A stretch of DNA of 49,418 nt from the NCBI GenBank assembly GCA_021324435.1, contig JAJPIZ010000012.1, positions 1 through 49,418 of the forward strand, given 5' to 3'. The stretch is from Anaerolineae bacterium. GTDB taxonomy: Bacteria; Chloroflexota; Anaerolineae; Anaerolineales; Villigracilaceae. Shown piece by piece: positions 34,106 through 41,759 of this stretch (its first letter is position 1; each line of letters begins with the position of its first letter). The position numbers were made by a program, and so were the translations under genes. The notes under the pieces are model-generated. The model did no database searches, was not told the DNA's origin, and saw nothing but the letters and a program-made list of their open reading frames with translations.

Positions 34106-34423
34106 ATGGATGTGTCCATCTTTGATATTCAAGCGGAATTTTGCCGGGCGATGGGAAGTTCCGCCCGACTGCGGATTCTGCACCTTTTGCGCGACCAGCC
34201 TCAGACTGTGACAGAGATTGCCAGAGGGACAGGGTTGATGCAGGCAACTGTGTCGAGGCATATGGCTTCTCTGAAATTGGTGGGCGTTGTTCTGGCACAG
34301 AGACGCGGACACGAAATTATCTACCGGATCGCCGATCCAAAGATTGGGGAGGTGTGCGATCTCGTTCGTGAAGTCCTTAGTGAACGCTTACAACAGCATT
34401 CACGGTTGTTGATTCGCAGATAA
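34106..34423 (+). CDS. ArsR-family transcriptional regulator
   Basis: A 105-residue winged-helix protein: 'RLRILHLLRDQPQTVTEIA' and the recognition helix 'MQATVSRHMASLKLVGVVLA', then a beta wing ('RRGHEIIYRI'). It has two cysteines (near the start and in 'VCDLV'), which is not enough to assign a metal site. It is directly behind the cytochrome gene, so it probably controls that unit in response to metal or redox state. Confidence 0.9.
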   Translation: MDVSIFDIQAEFCRAMGSSARLRILHLLRDQPQTVTEIARGTGLMQATVSRHMASLKLVGVVLAQRRGHEIIYRIADPKIGEVCDLVREVLSERLQQHSRLLIRR

Positions 34424-34633
34424 AGCTTTATTTGGCAATTTTGGAGATGGCGAAAAGTGAAACAAGGGTGGGCGTGAAGATTCTCGCCTCAAGACAGGCG
34501 GATTAATTTCTATTCTATCAACCAACAACCAAAAGTTGTAAACCCGTGCTTTCTATTCATTTTAGAAAGTTGCTATAATTCTTTTGTAAGATTTCACCAA
34601 ATAAATTACTCTGAGCTTTGTTGAAAGGCTGGT

Positions 34634-35509
34634 ATGAATATTTCTGTTGCATTGGGCGGGGGTGGATCCAAAGGAAATTCACACATCGGCGTGCTTCGCG
34701 TGTTGGAACAAGAAGGCTTCCGCATCCGCGCGATAGCCGGGACCAGTTTCGGGGGCCTCGTGGCTTGTTTCTACGCGGCCGGCTTTAGTCCCGACCAGAT
34801 CGAAGAGACGTTCGCCTCGGCGGATCAATCGCGATTGTATGATCGCGTTGGCGACGAGAGTCCATCCTTCCTGGGTTTGGGCGGAGTCTACAAGTGGCTC
34901 GATCATCATCTCGGTGATCGCACGTTTGAGGGATTGAAGATTCCCTGCGCGCTGACCGCGGTGGATTTGCGAACCTCGAGCGAAATCATTCTACGGACAG
35001 GCCGCCTGCGCGATGCCATTCTTGCGACCATTGCCCTGCCCGGAATTTTCCCCGCATATCATCTCGATGAATATGAACTGGTGGATGGCGGCGTCCTCGA
35101 TCCTGTCCCAGTTGCGTTGGCGCGTTCGATGGCTCCGTCTTTGCCGGTGGTGGCCGTCACACTCACGACCCCGCTGGGCCAACCGGCGCGTTCGCCTTCC
35201 ATGCCTTTTGCAAGCACTTTGCCATCGCCATTGTTATCGCGTCTCAGCAGTCTGCGAATTACCAGAGCGTTCGATATTTTCATGCGCGGCATTGACATAG
35301 GCAACCGCCAGATTACCGAACTTCGCTTTCAATTGGAAAAACCTGATGTGGTCATTCGTCCGCGAGTGGACGACATCGGCCTGCTCGATCGCGTGGACGT
35401 GCACCAGGTGGCGAAAAGCGGAGAGGAGGCCGCACGCGCCATGCTTCCCGAACTCAAGCGAGCGGTGTCCTGGCCGAATCGTCTGCGCCGATTCTTTGGA
35501 GATAACTGA
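34634..35509 (+). CDS. patatin-like phospholipase
   Basis: A 291-residue serine lipase. The oxyanion loop 'GGGGSKGNSHIGVL' (about 8-21), the GXSXG nucleophile in 'AGTSFGGLVACFYAAG' and the catalytic Asp in 'DGGVLDPVPV' (about 152) are all there. Bacterial relatives cleave phospholipids. The middle of the usual oxyanion motif reads GGSKGNSHIG, where GGxRGxxHIG is common. GAAAGG stands before the ATG and TATAAT at 34574-34579 is a plausible -10 box. Its stop shares a base with the next start. Confidence 0.9.
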   Translation: MNISVALGGGGSKGNSHIGVLRVLEQEGFRIRAIAGTSFGGLVACFYAAGFSPDQIEETFASADQSRLYDRVGDESPSFLGLGGVYKWLDHHLGDRTFEGLKIPCALTAVDLRTSSEIILRTGRLRDAILATIALPGIFPAYHLDEYELVDGGVLDPVPVALARSMAPSLPVVAVTLTTPLGQPARSPSMPFASTLPSPLLSRLSSLRITRAFDIFMRGIDIGNRQITELRFQLEKPDVVIRPRVDDIGLLDRVDVHQVAKSGEEAARAMLPELKRAVSWPNRLRRFFGDN

Positions 35510-35736
35510 TGAAGCGCGACTTGCGGAAATACGCCAAACAAACCAATGTTCAACTTGCATTGGGCGCGTTCGCTCTGCTCTTTATTGTTGGCATTGCGCT
35601 GATTTATTTTATCTACGGCCCGCGCGCCGCGGCGCTTGGCTTTTTGTGTCTGCTCGCGAGTCTCGTGCCGATAGGCTTGATTTTCTTTGCGCTTTATGGG
35701 ATTGATTGGATACTCAAACATGCGCGTTCAAAGTGA
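35509..35736 (+). CDS. small membrane protein
   Basis: A 75-residue protein with two hydrophobic helices (about 16-35 and 42-62) and basic ends. It overlaps the patatin stop (TGATG) and the next gene's start (17 bases), so it is certainly translated in the same unit. I know no function; it may hold the lipase or esterase at the membrane. Confidence 0.75.
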   Translation: MKRDLRKYAKQTNVQLALGAFALLFIVGIALIYFIYGPRAAALGFLCLLASLVPIGLIFFALYGIDWILKHARSK

Positions 35737-36391
35737 CACCGATCTCGTCACGTTTCAAAACTGGACCTTGCGCGTTCGTCCGTCTGAAAATCCATCGCCG
35801 CGCCTGCTTTTGTTGATTCACGGCTGGACGGGCGATGAAAATTCGATGTGGGTCTTCGTGCGGAACTTTTCATCGGATTACTGGATGATTGCGCCGCGCG
35901 CGCCGCACGTCACGGAACCGACGGGTTTTTCATGGCGTCCGCATCATTCCGGACCTCGCGGCGGACCCAGTCTCGAAGACCTTCGTCCTGCGGCGGTGGC
36001 TTTGATCTCCCTCGTGGACGCGTACGCCGCTCAAAACAAAATTGATGCTCATCAATTCGACGTGATGGGATTTAGCCAGGGCGCGGCGTTGACCAATACT
36101 CTTGCTCTGCTTTATCCCGAACGGATTCGCCGCGCGGGTGTGCTGGCGGGTTTTGTTCCCGCAGGATCGGAATCGGTGTTGGAAAAACGCCCGTTAAACG
36201 GCACGCCGTTTTTCGTCACGCATGGAACGCTGGATGAAATGGTCAGGGTGGAGTATGCGCGGCAGTCCATCCAACTGCTGGAGCGCGCCGGCGCGAAAGT
36301 CACGTATTGCGAAGATGAAGTCGGGCATAAGGTCAGCGCAAATTGTCTGCGCGCGCTGGAGTCCTTTTTCAACGAAAGTCTTGAAGATTAA
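35720..36391 (+). CDS. alpha/beta hydrolase (carboxylesterase/phospholipase family)
   Basis: A 223-residue serine hydrolase. 'LLLIHGWTGDE' provides the oxyanion hole, 'VMGFSQGAALTNTLALLYPE' the GXSXG nucleophile, 'GTLDEMV' the Asp and 'VGHKVS' the His. This is the YpfH/carboxylesterase type acting on short acyl esters or lysophospholipids. Located behind a patatin and a small membrane protein, it may form a lipid-turnover unit. The ATG at 35720 is preferred over an earlier one inside the overlapping gene because it starts at the family's N terminus. Confidence 0.87.
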   Translation: MRVQSDTDLVTFQNWTLRVRPSENPSPRLLLLIHGWTGDENSMWVFVRNFSSDYWMIAPRAPHVTEPTGFSWRPHHSGPRGGPSLEDLRPAAVALISLVDAYAAQNKIDAHQFDVMGFSQGAALTNTLALLYPERIRRAGVLAGFVPAGSESVLEKRPLNGTPFFVTHGTLDEMVRVEYARQSIQLLERAGAKVTYCEDEVGHKVSANCLRALESFFNESLED

Positions 36392-36409
36392 CTTTTGCTT
36401 ACCTTGCTG

Positions 36410-36438
36410 TTGACGCACCTCTCTTTTGCGATTATCCT
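36410..36438 (+). promoter_or_regulatory. promoter of the L,D-transpeptidase unit
   Basis: TTGACG and TATCCT with exactly 17 bases between them, 32 bases before the ATG at 36471. Confidence 0.6.
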
Positions 36439-36470
36439 TGCTTAATCATTTGCCAGGACACAGGTATGGT

Positions 36471-37616
36471 ATGAAGAATTCTGATTTTCCATCTCGTCGT
36501 GATTTTCTGAAACTGGCCGGGCTTGGCGTTGGCGCGCTGGCCTTGAATCCGTTTAAGAATGCTCGCACTCTGCCGACCAAACTACCTCAGTTTCCGGCGG
36601 GTGACCGCCTGGGAAGAGTAGCAGTGGCGCCAAATTTTTATTCAACGCCATTGATGTCTCGACCCAACGAAAACTCTTCCAAAATTCGGGATGTGGCTCA
36701 GGATGAAGTCGTGGTGTGGCAGAGGGAAGTGGTTGGAGGCAATGTTTCGGGAAGAACAAACATGCGCTGGGTCGAGACGCCGAATGGGTATATTTATACT
36801 GCCGACCTTCAGCCTGTGCGTAATTTGCCCAACACTCCAATTGCCAACGTGCCCGCGGGGAAATCCGGCTTTTGGGCCGAGGTGACGGTTCCTTATGTTG
36901 ACCTGCAATTGCAAAATGCGCCCATCTCGCCGGCGATTCAATTTTTAGTTCAATACAGCCAGCCGATTCGATTGTATTATGGACAGGTGGTCTGGATTGA
37001 TCAAGTCGCCGCGGATTCAAGCGGAAGCGTGTTCTATCGCGTCAATGAAGCGCCCGGACACGGCTACGGCTATGGCGATATCTTCTTCGCGGACGGCGCG
37101 GCTTTTAAAGTGTTGACCGATGATGACGTTTCGCCGATTCATCCGGACGTTGATCCGGCCACGAAAAAAATCGTGGTGGATGCCACCCCGACACGTCAGT
37201 ACCTGTCGTGTTTTGAAGGCCAGACGGAAGTTTACTACTGCCGCATCTCCAGCGGTTACGGTGAGAGGTATTCCACACCCACTGGCGATCAGGCTGTTGC
37301 CCGAAAGATCTTTTCCATTCACATGGCCGCCAACACCGGCTCCGATAGCGGTTACGATACGATGGGCGTGCCCTGGCCGGTGTTCTTCAATCTCAATGTC
37401 GGCGCGGCTGTTCACGGGGTCTTCTGGCACAACGACTTTGGCGTTCGTCGTTCGCACGGATGTGTCAACGTCCTGCCGGAGGATGCCAAGTGGATTTTCC
37501 GCTGGACGACGCCGTTCGTCTCGCTCGATCAAAGCGAGGTGCAGTTGCAATGGCCAAATGTTGGCGGCAGTTTCAGCACTTCAGTCGCTGTGAATGAGAC
37601 CACTGTCCCAACATAG
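36471..37616 (+). CDS. Tat-exported L,D-transpeptidase (YkuD domain)
   Basis: A 381-residue protein. The N terminus 'SRRDFLKLAGLGVGALAL' is a twin-arginine signal. The C-terminal YkuD domain (about 235-365) has the catalytic 'HNDFGVRRSHGCVNVLPEDA', with the SHGC cysteine nucleophile. The middle has two SH3-like halves. It would make 3-3 cross-links in peptidoglycan or anchor proteins outside the membrane. The gene begins a unit with CcdA and a glutaredoxin fusion, which suggests that the active-site cysteine needs redox care. The first in-frame ATG (at 36426) lies upstream of the promoter's -10 box. Confidence 0.9.
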   Translation: MKNSDFPSRRDFLKLAGLGVGALALNPFKNARTLPTKLPQFPAGDRLGRVAVAPNFYSTPLMSRPNENSSKIRDVAQDEVVVWQREVVGGNVSGRTNMRWVETPNGYIYTADLQPVRNLPNTPIANVPAGKSGFWAEVTVPYVDLQLQNAPISPAIQFLVQYSQPIRLYYGQVVWIDQVAADSSGSVFYRVNEAPGHGYGYGDIFFADGAAFKVLTDDDVSPIHPDVDPATKKIVVDATPTRQYLSCFEGQTEVYYCRISSGYGERYSTPTGDQAVARKIFSIHMAANTGSDSGYDTMGVPWPVFFNLNVGAAVHGVFWHNDFGVRRSHGCVNVLPEDAKWIFRWTTPFVSLDQSEVQLQWPNVGGSFSTSVAVNETTVPT

Positions 37617-37625
37617 AAAGTAAAC

Positions 37626-38345
37626 ATGAACATTTCAGAGATTACTATCGGTTTGGCATTTCTCGCAGGACTGGCCTCGTTCCTCTCGCCCTGTGTGTTT
37701 TCACTTGTCCCGGCGTACGTCGGCTACCTCGGCGGACGCGCCGCGGGTGGCGAGAGCAACGCTTCCAATCGTTTCATTACCTTCACACACGGCCTGGCCT
37801 TCGTGCTTGGCTTCAGTGTGGTGTTCGTTCTGCTCGGCGTGGCGGCTTCCGCCGCGGGCGGATTCTTGTTCGATGCGCGTACCTGGCTGGCGAAGATCGG
37901 CGGGATCGTGGTCATCATCTTCGGCCTGCACATGATCGGCGTGTTTCGCATCCCGTTTTTGGAATATGATACGCGCGTCAACACCGCGCCGGATCAGAAG
38001 TGGGGCTATCTCTCATCGGCTTTGCTGGGCGTTTTCTTTTCGGCGGGATGGTCGCCTTGCGTTGGTCCTGTGCTGGGGGCCATTCTGACGCTGGCGATCA
38101 ACGGCGGCTCGATTGCCCTCGGCGCAAAATTACTGACTGCCTATTCCGCCGGACTCGCTGTGCCGTTTCTGGTCGCGGCGCTGGGCATTGGCTGGGTCAC
38201 GACCATTCTCCACAAATACAACAAAGTCATGCGCTATGTTGAGATCGCCATGGGCGTGATTTTGGTGATCGTCGGTGTTTTGCTTTTCGCCGGTGTTTTC
38301 GAATTGATCGCGCGCTACGGTTATTACGTCAACTTTGGACTGTAG
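37626..38345 (+). CDS. ccdA: CcdA-type thiol-disulfide transmembrane protein
   Basis: A 239-residue protein with six membrane helices and the two conserved Cys motifs, 'LASFLSPCVFSLVPAYVGYL' and 'SAGWSPCVGPVLGAIL'. It carries electrons from thioredoxin across the membrane to keep exported thiols reduced, including apocytochromes c before haem attachment. A DUF2085 glutaredoxin fusion follows after 3 bases. The three-haem cytochrome at 33547 and the L,D-transpeptidase upstream are reasonable clients. Confidence 0.92.
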   Translation: MNISEITIGLAFLAGLASFLSPCVFSLVPAYVGYLGGRAAGGESNASNRFITFTHGLAFVLGFSVVFVLLGVAASAAGGFLFDARTWLAKIGGIVVIIFGLHMIGVFRIPFLEYDTRVNTAPDQKWGYLSSALLGVFFSAGWSPCVGPVLGAILTLAINGGSIALGAKLLTAYSAGLAVPFLVAALGIGWVTTILHKYNKVMRYVEIAMGVILVIVGVLLFAGVFELIARYGYYVNFGL

Positions 38346-38348
38346 GCT

Positions 38349-39365
38349 ATGCCTGAAAATACGCTTATCGTTACTCTCTATGCTCGTGAAGATTGCAAAC
38401 TCTGTGACGAAGTAAAAGATCATCTTGCCAGCTTACAAAACAAATTTCCTCACCGATTGGTCGAAGTCAACATTGACTCGGACCCGGTTCTGCAGAAAAA
38501 ATATCTGGTGGAAATTCCGGTTGTCGAGGTGGGCCCATACAAACTCAAAGCGCCGATCTCGAAACAGGCGCTTGAAATGACCCTCGGCGCGGCGACAAAC
38601 CGCCGCGAACAGCTTCAGCAGGTGGGCGGTTCGGCTTACGAGGAACGCGTCCGTAAAGGGCAGACCATCTCCGGAAGTGACCGCGCCTATGCCTGGATTT
38701 CGCGCCACTACCTCGCGTTGCTCAACCTTTTCATGTTCATTTATGTCGGTTTGCCATTCGCCGCGCCGACGCTGATGAAACTCAACGCCACCGTGCCCGC
38801 ACGCATCATCTACACCATGTACAGTCCGCTGTGTCATCAGTTCGGTTTCCGCTCGTTCTTTTTGTACGGCGAACAGCCTTACTATCCGCTGAAAGAAGCG
38901 GGATTGACCGGCATCAAAACCTTTGATCAGATCACCGGCTTCCAGAATCTAAGCGACCCATATAGCGTCTCGCGCTTGCAGGCGCGGCAATTCCTCGGTG
39001 ACTCGACTGTCGGATTCAAAGTTGCAATTTGCGAACGTGACATTGCCATTTATGCCGCCATCCTTTTGTTTGGCCTCATCTACGAGCTGACCAAACGCCG
39101 CCTGCCGGCCCTGCATTGGATGTTGTGGATTCTGATTGGCCTCGGACCCATCGGCCTCGACGGCTTTTCGCAATTATTCAGCCAGCTCCATTGGACCTGG
39201 CTCGCCGCCTATTTGCCCTACCGCGAAAGCACGCCGTTCCTGCGCGTCTTCACCGGCGGCCTCTTCGGCTTCATGACGGCCTGGTTTGCATATCCCAACA
39301 TCGAAGAGTCCATGAACGAGACGCGCCAGTTTTTTGTCAAGAAGTTCGCGATGGCAAAGTCGTAA
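38349..39365 (+). CDS. glutaredoxin-like domain fused to a DUF2085 membrane domain
   Basis: A 338-residue fusion. Residues 1-80 are a glutaredoxin/DUF836 domain with the redox motif CKLC ('REDCKLCDEVKDHL') and the cis-proline in 'VEIPVVEVG'. Residues about 120-320 are DUF2085: helices with 'CHQFGFRSFFLYGEQ' and 'CERDIAIYAAILLFGL'. DUF2085 proteins have conserved CHQ and CxRD motifs but no known reaction. Being fused to a thiol domain and placed after CcdA, this one probably passes electrons in the same pathway. Confidence 0.88.
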   Translation: MPENTLIVTLYAREDCKLCDEVKDHLASLQNKFPHRLVEVNIDSDPVLQKKYLVEIPVVEVGPYKLKAPISKQALEMTLGAATNRREQLQQVGGSAYEERVRKGQTISGSDRAYAWISRHYLALLNLFMFIYVGLPFAAPTLMKLNATVPARIIYTMYSPLCHQFGFRSFFLYGEQPYYPLKEAGLTGIKTFDQITGFQNLSDPYSVSRLQARQFLGDSTVGFKVAICERDIAIYAAILLFGLIYELTKRRLPALHWMLWILIGLGPIGLDGFSQLFSQLHWTWLAAYLPYRESTPFLRVFTGGLFGFMTAWFAYPNIEESMNETRQFFVKKFAMAKS

Positions 39366-39371
39366 CTGTCA

Positions 39372-39452
39372 TGTCGTTGCGAGGCGGCGGTTGAGTAGCG
39401 AACAAAGTGAGCCTATCGAAATCCCGACGAAGCAATCTCCTCCCAATGACGT
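39372..39452. repeat. degraded TCATTGCGAG-type repeat
   Basis: The sequence begins TCGTTGCGAGGCG and ends GACGAAGCAATCTCC plus CAATGACG, matching arms of the element at 13537-13626. It fills the gap before pgeF; I see no terminator in it. Confidence 0.65.
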
Positions 39453-39461
39453 GTTGATATC

Positions 39462-40241
39462 ATGCCCTTCATTCACAACAACGGAATTCGTTACTATTCT
39501 TTCGACATCTTCCCGCGCACAGTGACGCAGGCGGTCTTCACGCGGCAGGGAGGCGTCAGCCCCGCGCCGTGGGATTCGCTCAACGTCGGCGGGACGGTCG
39601 GCGATGACGTTGAACGCGTCCGCGAGAATCGGGCGCGCTCTTTTTCGGCTCTGGGCCGGACCCTCGACTCGCTCTTCGACGTCTGGCAGGTTCACTCTGC
39701 TGACGCGGTCCACGCCGACGCGCCGCGGCCTGTTCACGAGGATCATCATAAGGCCGACATCATCCTCACCGACAAACCGGACGTCACCCTCTACATGCGC
39801 TTCGCGGACTGTGTTCCGATTCTGTTGCACGACCCAAAGAAAAATGTAGTCGCCATCGCCCACGCGGGCTGGCTGGGAACCGTGCGCGGCGCATCCTCCG
39901 CGGCGGTGCGCGCTATGCGCGAAAAATACGGTTCAAAGCCAAAAGATATTTTGGCCGCCATCGGCCCCTCGATTGGCGTGGATCATTACGAGGTGGGGCC
40001 GGATGTCATCTCGCAAGTGGAGCAGGCTTTCGGTCCGGACGCGAAGCGATTGGTTGAATCCCGCGATGGAAAAACCTATCTCGATTTGTGGGCCGCGAAT
40101 CGAATCCAATTGGAAAAATCCGGCGTGGAGCAGATCGAAATCGCAGACATCTGCACCGCCTGCCACCTCGACGATTGGTTCTCGCACCGCGCCGAAAAAG
40201 GCAAGACCGGCCGCTTCGGCGCATTGATTGCGCTGGCATAA
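39462..40241 (+). CDS. pgeF: PgeF/YfiH-type multicopper polyphenol oxidase-fold protein
   Basis: A 259-residue protein of the DUF152/YfiH family. Metal ligands are in the expected places: 'VHSADAVHAD', 'MRFADCVPILLHD' and 'AIAHAGWLGTVRG', and the end reads 'CTACHLDDWFSHRAEKGKTG'. Relatives act on purine nucleosides (adenosine phosphorolysis/deamination) or remove misincorporated L-Ser from peptidoglycan precursors. The start has only a weak ribosome site. It is followed by yggS, yggT and yggU; these genes are often found next to ftsZ. Confidence 0.93.
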   Translation: MPFIHNNGIRYYSFDIFPRTVTQAVFTRQGGVSPAPWDSLNVGGTVGDDVERVRENRARSFSALGRTLDSLFDVWQVHSADAVHADAPRPVHEDHHKADIILTDKPDVTLYMRFADCVPILLHDPKKNVVAIAHAGWLGTVRGASSAAVRAMREKYGSKPKDILAAIGPSIGVDHYEVGPDVISQVEQAFGPDAKRLVESRDGKTYLDLWAANRIQLEKSGVEQIEIADICTACHLDDWFSHRAEKGKTGRFGALIALA

Positions 40242-40248
40242 TTGGTAG

Positions 40249-40269
40249 TCCGCCGACATCCTCGGCGGA
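40249..40269 (+). terminator. intrinsic terminator of pgeF
   Basis: An 8-bp perfect stem (TCCGCCGA and TCGGCGGA) with a 5-base loop, followed by TTGTTGTT. The -10 box of yggS begins 8 bases later. Confidence 0.75.
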
Positions 40270-40276
40270 TTGTTGT

Positions 40277-40282
40277 TAGAAT
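40277..40282 (+). promoter_or_regulatory. -10 box of leaderless yggS
   Basis: TAGAAT and then six bases (CACTTC) before ATG 40289. No Shine-Dalgarno. CCGACA, 18 bases upstream, is a possible -35 element inside the terminator stem. Confidence 0.6.
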
Positions 40283-40288
40283 CACTTC

Positions 40289-41032
40289 ATGCTTGATCTC
40301 GTTCTTTCCATCCGCGAACGCTATCAGAAAACCCTGGACGCCATTGCCTCCTCTGCGCGCAAAGTCGGACGAACGCCCGAGTCTGTGCGGCTCGTGGTCG
40401 TCACCAAGACTCACCCGGTCGAGGTCGTTCAAGCCGCGGTCGAAGCGGGCGCGAAAATTTTGGGAGAAAATTACGCCGAGGAAGCCGTTGAAAAAATTCT
40501 CGCTTTGAAATCGCAATCTGCGGTAGAATGGCACATGATCGGTCACGTCCAAAGCCGCAAAGCCCAGCTCGTGGCCGAGCATTTTGCTCTTTTCCATTCG
40601 CTCGATAGTTTGAAACTGGCCCAGCGCGTTGACCGCTTCGCGGCGCAATTTGGCCGTCGCCTGCCTGTTCTTTTGGAATTCAACGCGGGCGGCGAGGAAA
40701 GCAAGCATGGCTGGCCCGCCTCGAATGAATCGCGCTGGTCGAGTCTGCTGACAGACCTCGCGGCGATTGTCTCTCTGCCGAATCTTGAAGTGCGCGGCTT
40801 GATGACGATGCCGCCTCTTTCCACGGACCCGGAAACGGCGCGGCCTTACTTTCGGCGTTTGCGCCGCCTGCGCGATTTTCTCGCGGAACGTCTGCCGCAA
40901 GCGGAGTGGAGCGAACTTTCGATGGGCACCAGCGCAGATTACAAGGTGGCGGTGGAAGAGGGCGCAACTTTAGTTCGGGTCGGGCAGGCCATCCTGGGTC
41001 CGAGGCATGAAACGGAGAGTAAACGAGCGTGA
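40289..41032 (+). CDS. yggS: PLP homeostasis protein YggS/PLPBP
   Basis: A 247-residue PLP-binding TIM-barrel protein without enzyme activity that buffers pyridoxal phosphate. The PLP lysine is in 'VRLVVVTKTHPVEVV' (about 36). Also typical are 'GENYAEEAVEKI', 'WHMIGHVQSRK', 'LEFNAGGEESKHGWP', 'VRGLMTMPPLS' and 'LSMGTSADYKVAVEEGATLVRVG'. The stop overlaps the yggT start (GTGA). Confidence 0.96.
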   Translation: MLDLVLSIRERYQKTLDAIASSARKVGRTPESVRLVVVTKTHPVEVVQAAVEAGAKILGENYAEEAVEKILALKSQSAVEWHMIGHVQSRKAQLVAEHFALFHSLDSLKLAQRVDRFAAQFGRRLPVLLEFNAGGEESKHGWPASNESRWSSLLTDLAAIVSLPNLEVRGLMTMPPLSTDPETARPYFRRLRRLRDFLAERLPQAEWSELSMGTSADYKVAVEEGATLVRVGQAILGPRHETESKRA

Positions 41033-41286
41033 ACGTACTTGCCAACATCATTGATATGCTTGCCAGTCTGTTGTCCATTTTGGTTTTGATCACCGTCCTG
41101 CTCTCATGGTTTCTTCCGCCGTATAATGCCGTGCGCGAGGCGCTCGACCGATTGGTTGATCCTCTCCTGGCTCCCATCCGCCGCTTCATCCCTCCGGTGG
41201 GAATGTTCGATTTCAGTCCGTTGATTCTAATGCTCTTGATTCAATTCATTGCCATGATTCTCAAAAGTTTTGTTCTTTCGCTGTAA
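41029..41286 (+). CDS. yggT: YggT family membrane protein
   Basis: An 85-residue protein with two membrane helices separated by 'DRLVDPLLAPIRRFIPPVGMFDFSPLI', the family signature. The role is not settled; it is linked with cell division and osmotic protection. GTG start, overlapping the yggS stop. Confidence 0.92.
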   Translation: MNVLANIIDMLASLLSILVLITVLLSWFLPPYNAVREALDRLVDPLLAPIRRFIPPVGMFDFSPLILMLLIQFIAMILKSFVLSL

Positions 41287-41296
41287 TGAGGTGGCC

Positions 41297-41608
41297 ATGC
41301 CGAAAAGAAATTTTCATCTTCACGATGGCAAGAAAGGCTCGGCGATCGCGGTGCGCGTCACGCCGCGCGCCAGCGTTGACAAAATTACCGAGGTGATGGA
41401 GGACGGCACGATCAAAATCCATCTCGCCGCGCCTCCGGTGGATGGGGAAGCCAACGCAAAACTGATCACGTTCCTCGCCGATATTTTGAATGTGTCGAAA
41501 TCACGCATCGAGATCGTGGCCGGAGCGACCGGGCGCGACAAACTGGTCTCCGTGTTGGATATGGACGCGGAGACGGTCCACAAACGTATTCTCGGACACA
41601 TGGATTGA
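41297..41608 (+). CDS. yggU: DUF167 family protein
   Basis: A 103-residue protein with the DUF167 pattern: 'VRVTPRASVDKI', 'KIHLAAPPVDGEANAKLI' and 'IEIVAGATGRDKLVSV'. The function is unknown. GAGGTGG precedes the ATG at 41297, which lies 10 bases after yggT. Confidence 0.93.
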   Translation: MPKRNFHLHDGKKGSAIAVRVTPRASVDKITEVMEDGTIKIHLAAPPVDGEANAKLITFLADILNVSKSRIEIVAGATGRDKLVSVLDMDAETVHKRILGHMD

Positions 41609-41759
41609 TAAATAATCTACTGAAGAGTGACGCAATGCTTTTTTAATCTCAGCGGCTTGTTCTTTGATGAGCAAGCCGCTTTTATTTTCTCTTGCATTTG
41701 CCGAACTCGTGTGGGATAATCCCGCAAATTTTTTAAGGCCGCACGCGAAAGGAGTACTC

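Noticed and set aside
34424-34633. Gene in the 210-base gap before the patatin
   Set aside because: No frame with a start signal; only a TATAAT at 34574-34579 serving the patatin gene.
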